DNA of 19,216 bases from SVTX01 sp045658225 (GTDB lineage Bacteria; Bacillota; Clostridia; Oscillospirales; CAG-272). Positions 7,409-15,387 of the stretch are shown here, piece by piece. The stretch is from positions 1 through 19,216 of the forward strand of contig JAZOUO010000013.1 in assembly GCA_045658225.1 (NCBI GenBank), read 5' to 3'. The position numbers and the translations under genes were made by a program. Every line of letters begins with the position of its first letter. Position 1 is the first letter of the stretch. The notes below the pieces were generated by a model that was given only the letters and a program-made list of their open reading frames with translations, had not been told where the DNA came from and ran no database searches.

Positions 7409-8089
7409 TCAAATTTTTTCGGTTTTGCGTGTTATATTTCCGTTTGCTTTATATATAGAGTTTTCGGGTACAACCCCTCTTATTGAACTGAGGGGATAGA
7501 TCGAAGTTCCTCTGCCTATAACCGTCCCCGGATTAAGAACAGAATTACAGCCCACCTCAACAAAGTCTCCAAGAGCCGCGCCTACCTTCTTTCGTCCCGT
7601 GTCAATATCATCCCCGCTTGCCATATCCTTTATGTGAACGTGAGTCTTATCCGACTTAACATTACTTGTTATCGAGCCCGCGCCCATATGAGACTTGTAG
7701 CCTAGGATACTGTCACCTACATAGTTATAGTGAGGAACCTGAACTCCGTCAAAAAGTATGACATTTTTGAGCTCAGTGGAGTTTCCCACAACACATCCCT
7801 CACCTACGAGTGCAGATCCTCTAATAAACGCTCCGTGACGGACTTCTGTATTATGATCGATAATACAAGGACCTCCTATATAAGCCGATGGAAAAACCTT
7901 TGCGGTTTTTGATATCCAAACATTATCGCCCTTATAATCATATTCATTAGGATCAAGCGTGTTGCCTATTTCAATGATAAGCTGGCTGATACCTGAAAGA
8001 GCTTCCCAGGGATAAGTAAAGCCCTCAAGATATTTTGAAGCCCTCGTATGTGTAAGATCAAATAGATCTTTTATTTTTATATTAAGCAT
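7409..8089 (-). CDS. Stand-alone GlmU-like left-handed beta-helix acetyltransferase
   Basis: A 226-residue protein with hexapeptide repeats of the left-handed beta-helix (about residues 55-215), closely resembling the C-terminal acetyltransferase half of GlmU. H120 in VPHYNYVGDS falls where GlmU has its catalytic His, and MGAGSITSNV (135-144) matches the GlmU GAGTITCN loop. The late repeats VGCNSVLNPGTVIGRGT also match. The uridyltransferase half of GlmU is absent; residues 1-50 are a short different N-terminus (KIKDLFDLTHTRASKYLEG). As first gene of an operon with glmM and glmS, acetylation of glucosamine-1-phosphate to GlcNAc-1-phosphate is a good inference. The uridylyl transfer would then need another gene outside the window. 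Some databases call such proteins UDP-GlcNAc pyrophosphorylase, which the missing domain contradicts. A purine-rich AGGGG lies shortly before the ATG. Confidence 0.85.
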   Translation of the reverse strand: MLNIKIKDLFDLTHTRASKYLEGFTYPWEALSGISQLIIEIGNTLDPNEYDYKGDNVWISKTAKVFPSAYIGGPCIIDHNTEVRHGAFIRGSALVGEGCVVGNSTELKNVILFDGVQVPHYNYVGDSILGYKSHMGAGSITSNVKSDKTHVHIKDMASGDDIDTGRKKVGAALGDFVEVGCNSVLNPGTVIGRGTSIYPLSSIRGVVPENSIYKANGNITRKTEKI

Positions 8090-8118
8090 ATTTTGCCCCT
8101 TTTCGACAAAAAATTTTA

Positions 8119-8190
8119 TTTTACCACTTTATATTGTATCATAAAAGCATTAGAAAGTCAATAAACTTTTACCTACTTTATGTATTGTAT
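8119..8190 (-). repeat. Imperfect direct repeat flanking the glm operon promoter
   Basis: Plus-strand copy A, 8119-8139, reads TTTTACC-ACTTTAT-ATTGTAT. Copy B, 8167-8190, has the same three 7-base blocks with an inserted T after the first and GT after the second, so 21 of 21 bases match apart from 3 inserted bases. The copies start 48 bases apart. Copy A covers the -10 and start site of the glm promoter and copy B lies just upstream of the -35. It could be a pair of operators or a relic of promoter duplication; copy B lacks a usable -35. Confidence 0.65.
8133..8161 (-). promoter_or_regulatory. Sigma-A promoter of the acetyltransferase-glmM-glmS-DUF2974 operon
   Basis: On the minus strand -35 TTGACT (8161-8156, five of six), spacer of exactly 17, and -10 TACAAT (8138-8133, five of six). 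The start site would be near 8126, giving a leader of about 37 bases before the ATG at 8089. No other strong promoter was noticed between the genes of this operon, whose gaps are 26-33 bases. Confidence 0.85.
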
Positions 8191-8202
8191 ATATAAAAGA
8201 GC

Positions 8203-8238
8203 AAAAAAATGCGGAGATTTTAACATCTCCGCATTTTT
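8203..8238 (-). terminator. Rho-independent terminator after mutS2
   Basis: A perfect 14-bp stem: 8205-8218 pairs with 8225-8238 around a 6-base loop, with core GCGGAGAT/ATCTCCGC. On the minus strand it is followed by seven T (8209-8203). It overlaps the last bases of the mutS2 stop codon and insulates the glm promoter region from dxs-mutS2 transcription. Confidence 0.94.
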
Positions 8239-10621
8239 ATTTGAGGTCCACCACGGTGACGCCGCCGTCGCCCTCGCCCCACTGTCCTATTCGGAATGAA
8301 GCTACTCTTTTATCGGTGCGCAAAAAGCCCCACAGAGCATTTTTTAGTGCGCCCGTTCCCTTGCCGTGTATAAGTCTCACTCGGCTGATGCCCGCAAGGT
8401 ATGCCTGATCAAAATATTTATCCACATTAAGCCAAGCCTCGTCTCCCGTCATTCCGCGCAGGTCAATCTCGTCCTTAAATGACGTGTTTCTGGCAACGGT
8501 ATATCCCGAGCCCGTAGGCTTTTGCTGTTTTTTCTCTTGCTTTTGCTCTCTTATGCGCAAGTCCTTTATATTGACTCGCGTCTTGAACACGCCAGCCTGA
8601 ATCTGTACGTTGCCGGATTTGTCCATATCGGACACCACGTCAGCATCCTTGCCAAGCGTGACAACATACACCTTGTCGCCCTTTTTGACCTTGTCAGGCT
8701 TTGACATACTCTCGTCCTCACGAGTCTCCTGCACGGGATTGTACTTGTCTTCATTTGCTCGGATATGCTCGCGCACCGCACGGCGAGTTCTGGCTATCTC
8801 GTCACCGAGATTTTCAGCATCCCTCTTCTTGCGGAGCTTATCCATCTCCTCAAGTATATAATCACTTGACGCCTTTGCCGATGCCACAAGTGCCGCCGCT
8901 TTCTGCTGTGCTTTTTCAAGCTCTCGCTCGGAGGCTGCAAGTCTTGACTTTATCTGCTTTTCGGCTTCCGCCTTGAACTTTTCATAGTCAATACGCATCT
9001 GCTCGGCTTCGTCGCGGTATTTGTCCATCTCAACTCTACTCTGCTCAAGCTGGCCTATGACGTCCTCAAACTTTCTGTTGTTTGAGCTTATATGCTGCTC
9101 GGCACTATGAATTATCTCGGTTGAAAGTCCAAGACGCTCTGATATTGCAAAAGCATTGGACTTACCCGGTGTACCGATTATAAGCTTATACGTAGGCTTG
9201 AGGGTCTCCACGTCAAACTCACACGACGCGTTTCTCACGCCTGCCGTGTCAAGCGCATACGCCTTAAGCTCCGCATAGTGCGTGGTCGCCGCGCAAAGCG
9301 CACCCTTTTGTCTTACAAAGTCTATAATAGACACCGCAAGCGCCGCGCCCTCAATGGGATCTGTGCCAACTCCAAGCTCGTCGAATAGCACGAGGGATCT
9401 GTCGGTGACTCTGTCAAGGAACGACACTATGTTTACCATATGCGACGAGAATGTGGAGAGCGACTGCTCAATGCTCTGCTCGTCACCTATGTCCACGAGT
9501 ACATCCTCAAAAATACACACAGACGAGCCATCCTCACAGGGTATATGAAGTCCCGACTGCGCCATTATTGCGAACAGTCCGAGGGTCTTGAGAGAGACCG
9601 TCTTACCGCCCGTGTTGGGACCAGTGATGATTATAGTATCAAAATCACCACCAAGACGGATATTTATGGGTACTACGCGGGATCTGTCTATAAGCGGATG
9701 TCTTGCGCGCTTTAAGTTGAGCATCTTCTCCCCCGTCACAGTGGGCGAGGCCGCGTTCATAGATATTGACATCTGCGCGCAGGCAAAATAGAACGCCAAG
9801 TCGTTGATGTTTCTGTAATTAAGGTATATTCTGTCGGAATACTCCGCAACGAGAGAGGAAAGCTCGGAAAGTATTCTCTCGATCTCGTGCTCTTCCTTTG
9901 ACTCAAGCACGCGAAGCTCGTTGTTTGCCTCGACAACCTGCGCGGGCTCAATAAATAAGGTCGCACCCGACGAGGACGTGTCGTGGATAAGTCCCTTGAC
10001 TTCGTTTTTACACTCTGCCTTAACGGGAATTACGTACCTTCCGTTTCTCGTGGTCACGATGTTTTCCTGAAGATACTTGGAATGTGATCCGCCCTGAACG
10101 TACTTTTGCAAAGTTTCCTTGATTTTGCTGTTTGTCGCTCTTATCTGACGACGGATATTTGCAAGCGTGGGTGATGCCTCGTCTGCAATCAAATCCTCGG
10201 AAATTATCGCTCGACTTATTCTTTCCTCAAGGGTTTTATTTGGTATAAGCCTGTCAAAGATGACATCAAGCGATGTGTCAAAAATGTGATTTCCGTAGCA
10301 ATAGTCCACAAGTGTGCGCGAGGTCTTGAGCACTCCCGCCACGTTCAAAAGCTCTATGGGTGCTAGAGTTGCGCCCTTTTCTGCGCGCTCGCAGGACTCG
10401 GATATATCCTTTACACCGCCAAACGACGGCATACCCTTTTCATTTATAAGTCTTTTTGCGTCGGTCGTGAATTTCTGACGGCGCACTACGACGTCAATAT
10501 CATCCGACGGCGAAAGCATTCTTGCCATTGACTCTGAACCTTCCGTAGGCGCAAAGGTAGCCAGAAGCTCGCATATTTTATTAAATTCAAGCGAGTTTAA
10601 GGTTTTCTGACAAAAGCCCAT
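8237..10621 (-). CDS. mutS2: MutS2 ATPase with C-terminal Smr domain
   Basis: A 794-residue MutS2 homologue. The family was first described as an anti-recombination factor; in Bacillus it is now linked to binding collided ribosomes. Order: N-terminal core and lever (about 1-290), ATPase (about 300-500), coiled coil (about 510-620), KOW-like linker region (about 640-690), Smr domain (about 718-794). Visible are Walker A GPNTGGKT (334-341), STFSSHM (389-395), Walker B LFDELGVGTDP (412-422), and the Smr motifs DLRGMT (720-725) and HGKGTGAL (752-759). The ATG at 10621 is preferred over an in-frame TTG at 10624, because GGAGGG lies 7 bases before the ATG. It follows dxs by 24 bases. All key residues are present, so both ATPase and Smr nuclease/binding functions look intact. 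Confidence 0.97.
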   Translation of the reverse strand: MGFCQKTLNSLEFNKICELLATFAPTEGSESMARMLSPSDDIDVVVRRQKFTTDAKRLINEKGMPSFGGVKDISESCERAEKGATLAPIELLNVAGVLKTSRTLVDYCYGNHIFDTSLDVIFDRLIPNKTLEERISRAIISEDLIADEASPTLANIRRQIRATNSKIKETLQKYVQGGSHSKYLQENIVTTRNGRYVIPVKAECKNEVKGLIHDTSSSGATLFIEPAQVVEANNELRVLESKEEHEIERILSELSSLVAEYSDRIYLNYRNINDLAFYFACAQMSISMNAASPTVTGEKMLNLKRARHPLIDRSRVVPINIRLGGDFDTIIITGPNTGGKTVSLKTLGLFAIMAQSGLHIPCEDGSSVCIFEDVLVDIGDEQSIEQSLSTFSSHMVNIVSFLDRVTDRSLVLFDELGVGTDPIEGAALAVSIIDFVRQKGALCAATTHYAELKAYALDTAGVRNASCEFDVETLKPTYKLIIGTPGKSNAFAISERLGLSTEIIHSAEQHISSNNRKFEDVIGQLEQSRVEMDKYRDEAEQMRIDYEKFKAEAEKQIKSRLAASERELEKAQQKAAALVASAKASSDYILEEMDKLRKKRDAENLGDEIARTRRAVREHIRANEDKYNPVQETREDESMSKPDKVKKGDKVYVVTLGKDADVVSDMDKSGNVQIQAGVFKTRVNIKDLRIREQKQEKKQQKPTGSGYTVARNTSFKDEIDLRGMTGDEAWLNVDKYFDQAYLAGISRVRLIHGKGTGALKNALWGFLRTDKRVASFRIGQWGEGDGGVTVVDLK

Positions 10622-10645
10622 CAAAAATCCCTCCTTGTTTTAATT

Positions 10646-12538
10646 TTATTTCATCAAATTCTCTGCAAACAACACAAGGCTTTCAGCGTCAATTTTCGCA
10701 CTCTTGTATATATGCTCATTCTGTGTTTGTATCACAAAATCATCGGATGCTGCTATATGATATTTTACGCTGTCGAGTCCGCCGAGTGTTCGCAAATTCT
10801 CGGCAAGCATCATACCAAATCCACCTGCCCTTATCTCCTCCTCAACGAACACTATCGCCTTGGGTGAGGTCTCTTTTATTATCTTTAAAACCTCGGTCGC
10901 AAGCTTGTCATATGGGGATATATATTCGCACAAAGCAACCTTTGAAGATACTCCGTCCGAGTCGAGAATTTCTTTTGCCTTCAAGCATTCCGAGGCAATT
11001 CTGCCGTGGGTTATATAAAGCAAATCGGCTTGTCCGTCCACATCTGTTCTCACGGTGATTTTGTCAAAATCTCCGTTTTTGTAGAATGTATCTACAAGTA
11101 TTTGCTGCTGGCTACCGCTTGGGTATCTCACAGCCGAAACATTGTCGCTTTCCATAGCTTGCTTGAGCGACACGGAAAGTCCCTCGTACGTGACGGGAGT
11201 GTATATTTCCACGCCTGGTATGTGCGAGAGAAAAGCCACGTCAAATATTCCGTGGTGTGTTGCGCCGTCTGCTGCATTAAGTCCCGCGCGGTCTATTGCT
11301 ATCACCATGGGCAATTTCTGCAGTGCCGCGTCGTGAATTATCTGGTCGTAGCTACGCTGCAAGAATGTGGAATATATAGCACAAATAGGCTTGTATCCAT
11401 TAGCCGAAAGTCCTGCGGCAAAGGTCACTGCGTGCTCCTCTGCAATTCCAACGTCAAAAAACCTGTCAGGATACGCTACAGAAAATCCGTCAAGTCCCGT
11501 GCCCGAGCTCATTGCGGCGGTAATAGCACAAATTCTTTCGTCATTATGCCCCATATCGCATATAATCTTACCAAATTCCTGAGAAAAACTTGTCTCTGAT
11601 TCCTCAGCTCTTGCGGGGCGTACGCCGTGATAAGCTCCCGGGCTTGTTTCCGCAGGTATATAACCCTTGCCCTTCTTTGTCTTTACGTGAATAATAACAC
11701 TCTCTTCCGCCTTTTTGGCCTCTTTTATAAGAGCGTCAATATCTGCATAATTGTTGCCGTCGGCAGGACCGAGATAATAAAGTCCGAGATCCTCAAAGTA
11801 GTTGCTTCCGTACAATGCATTCTTAATATATTTTTTGGTTCTTCGCATTATAGAGAAAAGCGGTCTGCCAAGCAGAGGTATCCTCCTAACAACCTTTCCC
11901 GTAAATCTCTTTGCGTTAAAATATCCCGTTTTTCTGCGGAGCTTTGCCATACTTCTCGCAAAACGTCCGATATTTTTGGATATAGACATTTCATTCTCAT
12001 TGAGAATTATAATAAGCTTAAGTCCCTTTTTGCAGTTATTGAGTGCCTCGTGTACCATACCGCCAGTAAATGCGCCGTCACCAAGTACGACTACGGTATA
12101 AGCATCGCTGCCGGATAGCATATCCGCCTCCGCAAAGCCAAGGCCTGCCGACAGAGATGTAGAGCTATGTCCCGCACCAAAGCAGTCGTATTCACTCTCG
12201 CACCTTTTAGTAAATCCCGAAAGTCCACCGCTTTGTCTCAAAGTATCAAATCGGTTGTATCTGCCTGTAAGGAGCTTATGTATATAGCTTTGGTGACCAA
12301 CATCAAAAATAATGTGGTCGTGGGGGCAGTTGAAATTTCTGTGTATCGCAACCGAAAGCTCCACAGCACCAAGATTGGATGCAAGATGTCCTCCGTTTTC
12401 GCTGACTCTCTTGATAAGATAATCTCTTATTTCATCACAAAGAACAGGCATTTCGCTCTCATCATAAGACTTGAGATCAGAGGGCGAATTTATCTTGCCA
12501 AGATATTTATATGTGTTTGTATCTATATTATCGCTCAC
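10646..12538 (-). CDS. dxs: 1-deoxy-D-xylulose-5-phosphate synthase Dxs
   Basis: A 630-residue thiamine-diphosphate enzyme that joins pyruvate and glyceraldehyde-3-phosphate, the first step of the MEP isoprenoid pathway. Motifs: NGGHLASNLGAVEL (48-61), FDVGHQSY (78-85), FGAGHSSTSLSAGLG (120-134), the diphosphate-binding GDGAFTGG (153-160) with NENEMSIS, and DRFFDVGIAEEHAVTFAAGL, which carries the catalytic Glu; AEEH replaces the commoner AEQH. The start is set at the GTG at 12538: AGGGGAGG (12554-12547) lies 8 bases upstream and the protein has the normal family length. An in-frame ATG at 12574 overlaps the promoter -10 and a farther one at 12637 is upstream of the promoter, so both are unlikely. 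It is first in a dxs-mutS2 operon. Confidence 0.95.
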   Translation of the reverse strand: MSDNIDTNTYKYLGKINSPSDLKSYDESEMPVLCDEIRDYLIKRVSENGGHLASNLGAVELSVAIHRNFNCPHDHIIFDVGHQSYIHKLLTGRYNRFDTLRQSGGLSGFTKRCESEYDCFGAGHSSTSLSAGLGFAEADMLSGSDAYTVVVLGDGAFTGGMVHEALNNCKKGLKLIIILNENEMSISKNIGRFARSMAKLRRKTGYFNAKRFTGKVVRRIPLLGRPLFSIMRRTKKYIKNALYGSNYFEDLGLYYLGPADGNNYADIDALIKEAKKAEESVIIHVKTKKGKGYIPAETSPGAYHGVRPARAEESETSFSQEFGKIICDMGHNDERICAITAAMSSGTGLDGFSVAYPDRFFDVGIAEEHAVTFAAGLSANGYKPICAIYSTFLQRSYDQIIHDAALQKLPMVIAIDRAGLNAADGATHHGIFDVAFLSHIPGVEIYTPVTYEGLSVSLKQAMESDNVSAVRYPSGSQQQILVDTFYKNGDFDKITVRTDVDGQADLLYITHGRIASECLKAKEILDSDGVSSKVALCEYISPYDKLATEVLKIIKETSPKAIVFVEEEIRAGGFGMMLAENLRTLGGLDSVKYHIAASDDFVIQTQNEHIYKSAKIDAESLVLFAENLMK

Positions 12539-12572
12539 GTCGCAAGCCTCCCCTAACAGTTTATACCCATTC

Positions 12573-12601
12573 ATTATATCACATTCGCCACGTTTTGTGA
12601 A
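12573..12601 (-). promoter_or_regulatory. Sigma-A promoter of dxs-mutS2
   Basis: On the minus strand -35 TTCACA (12601-12596, five of six), spacer of 17, and perfect -10 TATAAT (12578-12573). The start site would be near 12566, leaving a leader of about 28 bases with the AGGGGAGG ribosome binding site before the GTG start at 12538. Confidence 0.85.
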
Positions 12602-12605
12602 GAGC

Positions 12606-12655
12606 TTTGATAAAATTTCCGCATAATAATTTGCCACAGCTCAAATTTTATCAAA
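12606..12655. promoter_or_regulatory. 13-bp inverted repeat between divergent dxs and corC promoters
   Basis: Left arm TTTGATAAAATTT (12606-12618) and right arm AAATTTTATCAAA (12643-12655) are perfect reverse complements separated by 24 bases. The arms end 5 bases before each divergent -35 (12601 for dxs, 12660 for the plus-strand gene), so the element sits symmetrically between the promoters. A terminator role is unlikely, as neither arm is followed by a T-run. A shared operator or upstream-element role is inference. Confidence 0.6.
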
Positions 12656-12659
12656 TCCC

Positions 12660-12688
12660 TTGACAAAATAGCGGGGTTTCTGTATAAT
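12660..12688 (+). promoter_or_regulatory. Consensus sigma-A promoter of the tandem CorC/HlyC genes
   Basis: Perfect -35 TTGACA (12660-12665), spacer of 17, perfect -10 TATAAT (12683-12688). The start site would be near 12695. The leader contains a short hairpin GAGAG/CTCTC (12704-12708 and 12715-12719) before the ribosome binding site. Confidence 0.92.
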
Positions 12689-12754
12689 TGAATAGTATAA
12701 TGTGAGAGTATATGCTCTCGCAAATAATCAAAAAAAGGAGACACATTTTCCATA

Positions 12755-14092
12755 ATGGACGGCGACAGTCGAAGTTTACTTGTAATCTTCATTATTCTCG
12801 TTTTGCTCTGCGCATACTTTTCCTGTACTGAGAGCGCAATCGCCAGAATGAACAGGATAAGAATTAAAAGTATGGCGGAGGACGGAAACAAAAAAGCAAA
12901 AAAAGCGCTTTACATATCAAATAATTATGAAAAAGCTCTTACCGCACTTCTCATAGGCAATAATATAGCCAATATCGCAGCGGCATCCGTCGCAACACTT
13001 TTGGTTATGAATATGCTTGAAAACAGCACTCTTGACGAGGGTGTTAAGGGTACTATCGCAACCGTTGCGACCACCTTTATCATCTTTATGTTTGGAGAGA
13101 TGATCCCCAAGAGTTTTGCGAGCGACAGACCTATAGGCTCAGCACTTACGTTCTCAGGCTCATTGAAGCTGCTTATGAAAATACTTTCACCGCTTGCCGC
13201 ATTTTTCAATAAAATATCTCACGCTGTGACGAGCCTTTTCAAATCTGAGGAAGAGCCCTCTATCACTGAGGAGGAGCTTTACGATATAATTGAAACCGCC
13301 GAGGAGGAAGGCGTTGTTGACGAGGATCAAAGTGACCTTTTCAAGTCGGCAATAGAGTTTTCAGACACCACCGTCAAGGACGTTATGACTATGCGTGAGG
13401 ACATCTGCGCACTTGACGTCTCAATGACAAACGGCGAGATACTGCTCAAGATACGTGGAGCAAATTATTCAAGACTTCCCGTTTATGATGGGAATATAGA
13501 TAATATAATCGGTACTCTTCCGATTCGAAACTTTATAAGAGAGTATTATAAGAACCCCTCTCTTGACGTGCGCGACTTGCTTGTACCTCCCTTCTTTGTC
13601 AAGACGGATGCAAAAATAGACGACGTTCTAAGCGTTATGCGTCAGCATAAGTTTTATCTTGCCGCAGTAAGCGGAGCAAACGGAGAGACACTCGGACTAG
13701 TCACCATAGAGGACTTCCTTGAGGAGCTTGTTGGCGAGATTTGGGACGAGGACGAGATTATAGACAATAACTTCCAGAAGCTCGGTGGAAATAAGTTCCG
13801 CATTATTACGAGAATGACAGTTGCAGAGGCGTTTTCAAGAATTAAAATTTCTCCCCCCGCGCCTCAAATAGCAAGACGCCCCATACTTTCTTGGGTAGTC
13901 AATGAATTTGGAAGAATGCCGGAGGAGGAGGACTCCTTCTGCTATGAAAACATTGAGGTCACCGTTGACACCGTTGAAAACGGGAAGGTCACGTTTGTAG
14001 AAATAAAAATTATAGATGAGCCTCAGCTCACTGACGTCCCCGAGTTCAATGAGGACGATATCAAAATAGTGGGAGGTGAGGACATATTATGA
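12755..14092 (+). CDS. CorC/HlyC (CNNM-CBS) membrane protein, first paralogue
   Basis: A 445-residue protein of the hemolysin C/CorC family, relatives of CNNM proteins associated with magnesium or other divalent cation transport. Order: transmembrane DUF21/CNNM domain (about 1-160) with family marks SCTESAIARMNRIRIKSM (23-40), LLIGNNIANIAAAS (65-78) and FGEMIPKS (113-120). Then an acidic linker TEEELYDIIETAEEEGVVDE (171-190), a CBS pair (about 205-325), and the CorC_HlyC C-terminal domain (about 340-420). The ATG at 12755 is the first possible start in frame near AGGAGA (12736-12741), but the 13-base spacing is longer than usual. Its TGA overlaps the next ATG by four bases. Substrate is unknown; the hemolysin name is historical. 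Confidence 0.93.
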   Translation: MDGDSRSLLVIFIILVLLCAYFSCTESAIARMNRIRIKSMAEDGNKKAKKALYISNNYEKALTALLIGNNIANIAAASVATLLVMNMLENSTLDEGVKGTIATVATTFIIFMFGEMIPKSFASDRPIGSALTFSGSLKLLMKILSPLAAFFNKISHAVTSLFKSEEEPSITEEELYDIIETAEEEGVVDEDQSDLFKSAIEFSDTTVKDVMTMREDICALDVSMTNGEILLKIRGANYSRLPVYDGNIDNIIGTLPIRNFIREYYKNPSLDVRDLLVPPFFVKTDAKIDDVLSVMRQHKFYLAAVSGANGETLGLVTIEDFLEELVGEIWDEDEIIDNNFQKLGGNKFRIITRMTVAEAFSRIKISPPAPQIARRPILSWVVNEFGRMPEEEDSFCYENIEVTVDTVENGKVTFVEIKIIDEPQLTDVPEFNEDDIKIVGGEDIL

Positions 14093-15387
14093 ATTACCCA
14101 CTCTATCTTTTAGTCATATTTATATGCCTGGTCTTCGCCGCATTCTTTGCGGGAAGCGAAAGCGCGTTTAACTCAGCAAATATAGCAAGACTTAAAAAAA
14201 GCGCCGAGTCAGGCTCAAAGACGTCAAAGCTGGCGTATGAGATAGCAGACAATTTTACACTGTCTCTGTCAACAATTCTCATAGGAAATAACCTTGCAAA
14301 CGCTGCGGCTTCGACCGCCGCAACGGTAATTGCGATAGGTCTTCTCGGTGAAAAGCTCGAAAGCCTTGCGTCCTTCCTTGCAACTATAATACTTACTGTT
14401 ATAGTTCTTATCTTCGGTGAAATAGTTCCTAAGGTAATAGGAAAAAAGTATGCGGATAAAATAGCAAAGCTCGTGGCTTTCCCGATACGTGTGCTTACGT
14501 TTATTCTCTACCCTATCGTATTTTTGGTGACTCTGCTCGCCAAAGGCCTTTCAAAGCTCTGGGGCAAGGAGGAATCCGAAAACTCCCCTACCGTCACAGA
14601 GGAGGAGCTGTCAACTATAATTGACACCGTCGAGGAGGAGGGACTTATCGACGAGGACCAGAGCGAGCTGCTCCAGTCCACGCTTGATTTTCAGGATACC
14701 ACGGTCGAGGAGATAATGACCGCGCGTATCAATATGATAGACATCGACATCGAGGACGACCTTGAAAATATCATAGCGACTATCGAGGAGTCCAGATATT
14801 CGAGAATCCCCGTATACGAGGACGATATCGACAACATAATCGGCGTGCTTTATCTCAATATCTATTACAGATCGCTTGCCGAGTGTGACGGAGACCACAC
14901 GAAAATAGACATTCGTTCCCTTCTTCTCCGCCCCAAAATGATACACAAGACTATGAAGCTCCCAGCGGCTCTCACTATGATGCGCGAGGAAAAGATACAT
15001 CTTGCGATAGTTATTGACGAGTTCGGCGGTACGCTGGGCATAGTCTCAATGGAGGATATCCTTGAGGAGATAGTCGGAGAGATATGGGATGAATCCGACG
15101 AGATAATCTCGCTAATCGAGAAAACGGGTGACAACACATATGATGTTTTTGGCGAGATGAATATTGATGATTTCTTTGACGAGATAGAATTTGAAGACGA
15201 CGACTTTGAGTGTGAATACTCAACTGTAGGCGGTTGGGCGGTCGAGGCTCTTGATGCAGACCCCCACGTCGGAGATAGCTTCACGTATAAAAATATCTGC
15301 GTTATAGTCACGGAAATGGATGAATTCAGAGTTGAGAAGCTCTCGGTACTCATCACGCCGATTGATGACGACGATGAGGAAGAATAA
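14089..15387 (+). CDS. CorC/HlyC (CNNM-CBS) membrane protein, second paralogue
   Basis: A 432-residue paralogue of the preceding gene, sharing its start with the upstream stop (ATGA overlap), so translation is probably coupled. DUF21/CNNM membrane domain (about 1-160) with AGSESAFNSANIARLKKSAE (21-40), ILIGNNLANAAAS (63-75) and FGEIVPKVIGKK (109-120). Then the linker TEEELSTIIDTVEEEGLIDE, a CBS pair with the typical RYSRIPVYEDDIDNIIGVL and IDEFGGTLGIVSMEDILEE, and the C-terminal CorC_HlyC domain. It ends in an acidic tail DDDDEEE. Adjacent paralogues in one transcript suggest a heteromeric complex, but this is inference. Two terminators follow directly. Confidence 0.93.
   Translation: MNYPLYLLVIFICLVFAAFFAGSESAFNSANIARLKKSAESGSKTSKLAYEIADNFTLSLSTILIGNNLANAAASTAATVIAIGLLGEKLESLASFLATIILTVIVLIFGEIVPKVIGKKYADKIAKLVAFPIRVLTFILYPIVFLVTLLAKGLSKLWGKEESENSPTVTEEELSTIIDTVEEEGLIDEDQSELLQSTLDFQDTTVEEIMTARINMIDIDIEDDLENIIATIEESRYSRIPVYEDDIDNIIGVLYLNIYYRSLAECDGDHTKIDIRSLLLRPKMIHKTMKLPAALTMMREEKIHLAIVIDEFGGTLGIVSMEDILEEIVGEIWDESDEIISLIEKTGDNTYDVFGEMNIDDFFDEIEFEDDDFECEYSTVGGWAVEALDADPHVGDSFTYKNICVIVTEMDEFRVEKLSVLITPIDDDDEEE

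Noticed and set aside
8167..8190. Upstream repeat copy as a second glm promoter
   Set aside because: It contains a -10-like TACAAT but the expected -35 position reads GCATTT within the terminator sequence, so there is no usable promoter.
12606..12655. Inverted repeat near dxs as terminator or insertion-sequence end
   Set aside because: No T-run follows either arm, there is no transposase, and no target duplication is visible.
12696..12701. Second TATAAT downstream of the CorC/HlyC promoter
   Set aside because: The 17-base upstream position holds GGGGTT, which is not a -35; the TATAAT at 12683 with perfect TTGACA explains the region.
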